The notes beneath the pieces are model-generated. The model was not told the DNA's origin and made no database searches. It saw only the letters and a program-made list of their open reading frames with translations. From positions 1,944 to 7,727 of the forward strand of contig PMLF01000187.1 in assembly GCA_003158755.1 (NCBI GenBank): a DNA stretch of 5,784 nucleotides, written 5' to 3'. Within the stretch, counting starts at the first letter, position 1, and the number at the start of each line of letters is the position of its first letter. Below are positions 5,715 through 5,784 of the stretch, piece after piece. This DNA comes from Elusimicrobiota bacterium (GTDB lineage: Bacteria; Elusimicrobiota; Elusimicrobia; FEN-1173). Position numbers and translations under genes: made by a program.

Positions 5715-5784
5715 GCAAACTCCATTTCCTGGTTTCAGAAGGGTGGTTAGCGGTCGGTATAGCTGAAATTCACGATATAATTAA

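Noticed and set aside
5636..5725. A 29-codon minus-strand ORF whose TGA overlaps the ATG of the 71-residue gene.
   Set aside because: It straddles the core site at 5696-5702 and contains the TATAAT promoter box; its AGGA lies too close to the ATG and an in-frame stop precedes it. Probably fortuitous.

Overview
The window looks like environmental bacterial DNA of about 60% GC. No marker gene fixes a phylum. Two parts differ from the rest. The first ~1.2 kb encodes a NarL/DesK-type sensor kinase of actinobacterial flavour. The last ~0.6 kb is much more AT-rich (23 G/C of 60 in 5281-5340, counted by hand, against 41 of 60 in 4681-4740) and is an integron gene cassette.

Layout. 1-1047 (+) is a membrane-bound HisKA_3 histidine kinase. 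It overlaps by 8 nt a receiver-only response regulator at 1040-1423 (+). That regulator's N-terminal half is NarL-like and its C-terminal half is CheY/OmpR-like, so it may be a natural or assembly-made chimera. A second receiver-only protein lies at 1612-1968 (+). Convergent to it, 1990-3420 (-) encodes an exported or membrane-anchored protein with one phospholipase D HKD motif and a long C-terminal part resembling winged-helix and DnaD-like DNA-binding modules. The divergent intergenic region 3421-3699 carries a 93-nt imperfect palindrome made of C5-6/G5-6 blocks, plus a small perfect palindrome ahead of the next gene. 3700-5142 (+) encodes an atypical SDR plus DUF2867 protein homologous to E. 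coli YbjT.

The most interesting part starts two bases after the ybjT-like stop codon. Positions 5145-5221, read on the minus strand, form an integron attC recombination site: R'' GCCCAAC, L''/L' arms with a single extrahelical G, a variable terminal hairpin, and R' GTTGGGA. Upstream on the minus strand are two short overlapping genes (71 and 88 codons, ATGA overlap) that are tandem paralogues of unknown function. A promoter-like sequence precedes them, and then comes a second core site, GTTGGGC (5696-5702), in an attI-like inverted arrangement. Together these delimit one cassette of about 551 bp (5151-5701). If the outer site is attI, an integron integrase gene should lie just beyond the right edge, transcribed rightward. 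If it is instead the end of another attC, the array continues there.

The kinase and first receiver may form one signalling unit. The nuclease-like protein, the YbjT homologue and the cassette show no evident functional link to it or to each other; the cassette is probably a mobile insertion at the 3' end of ybjT.
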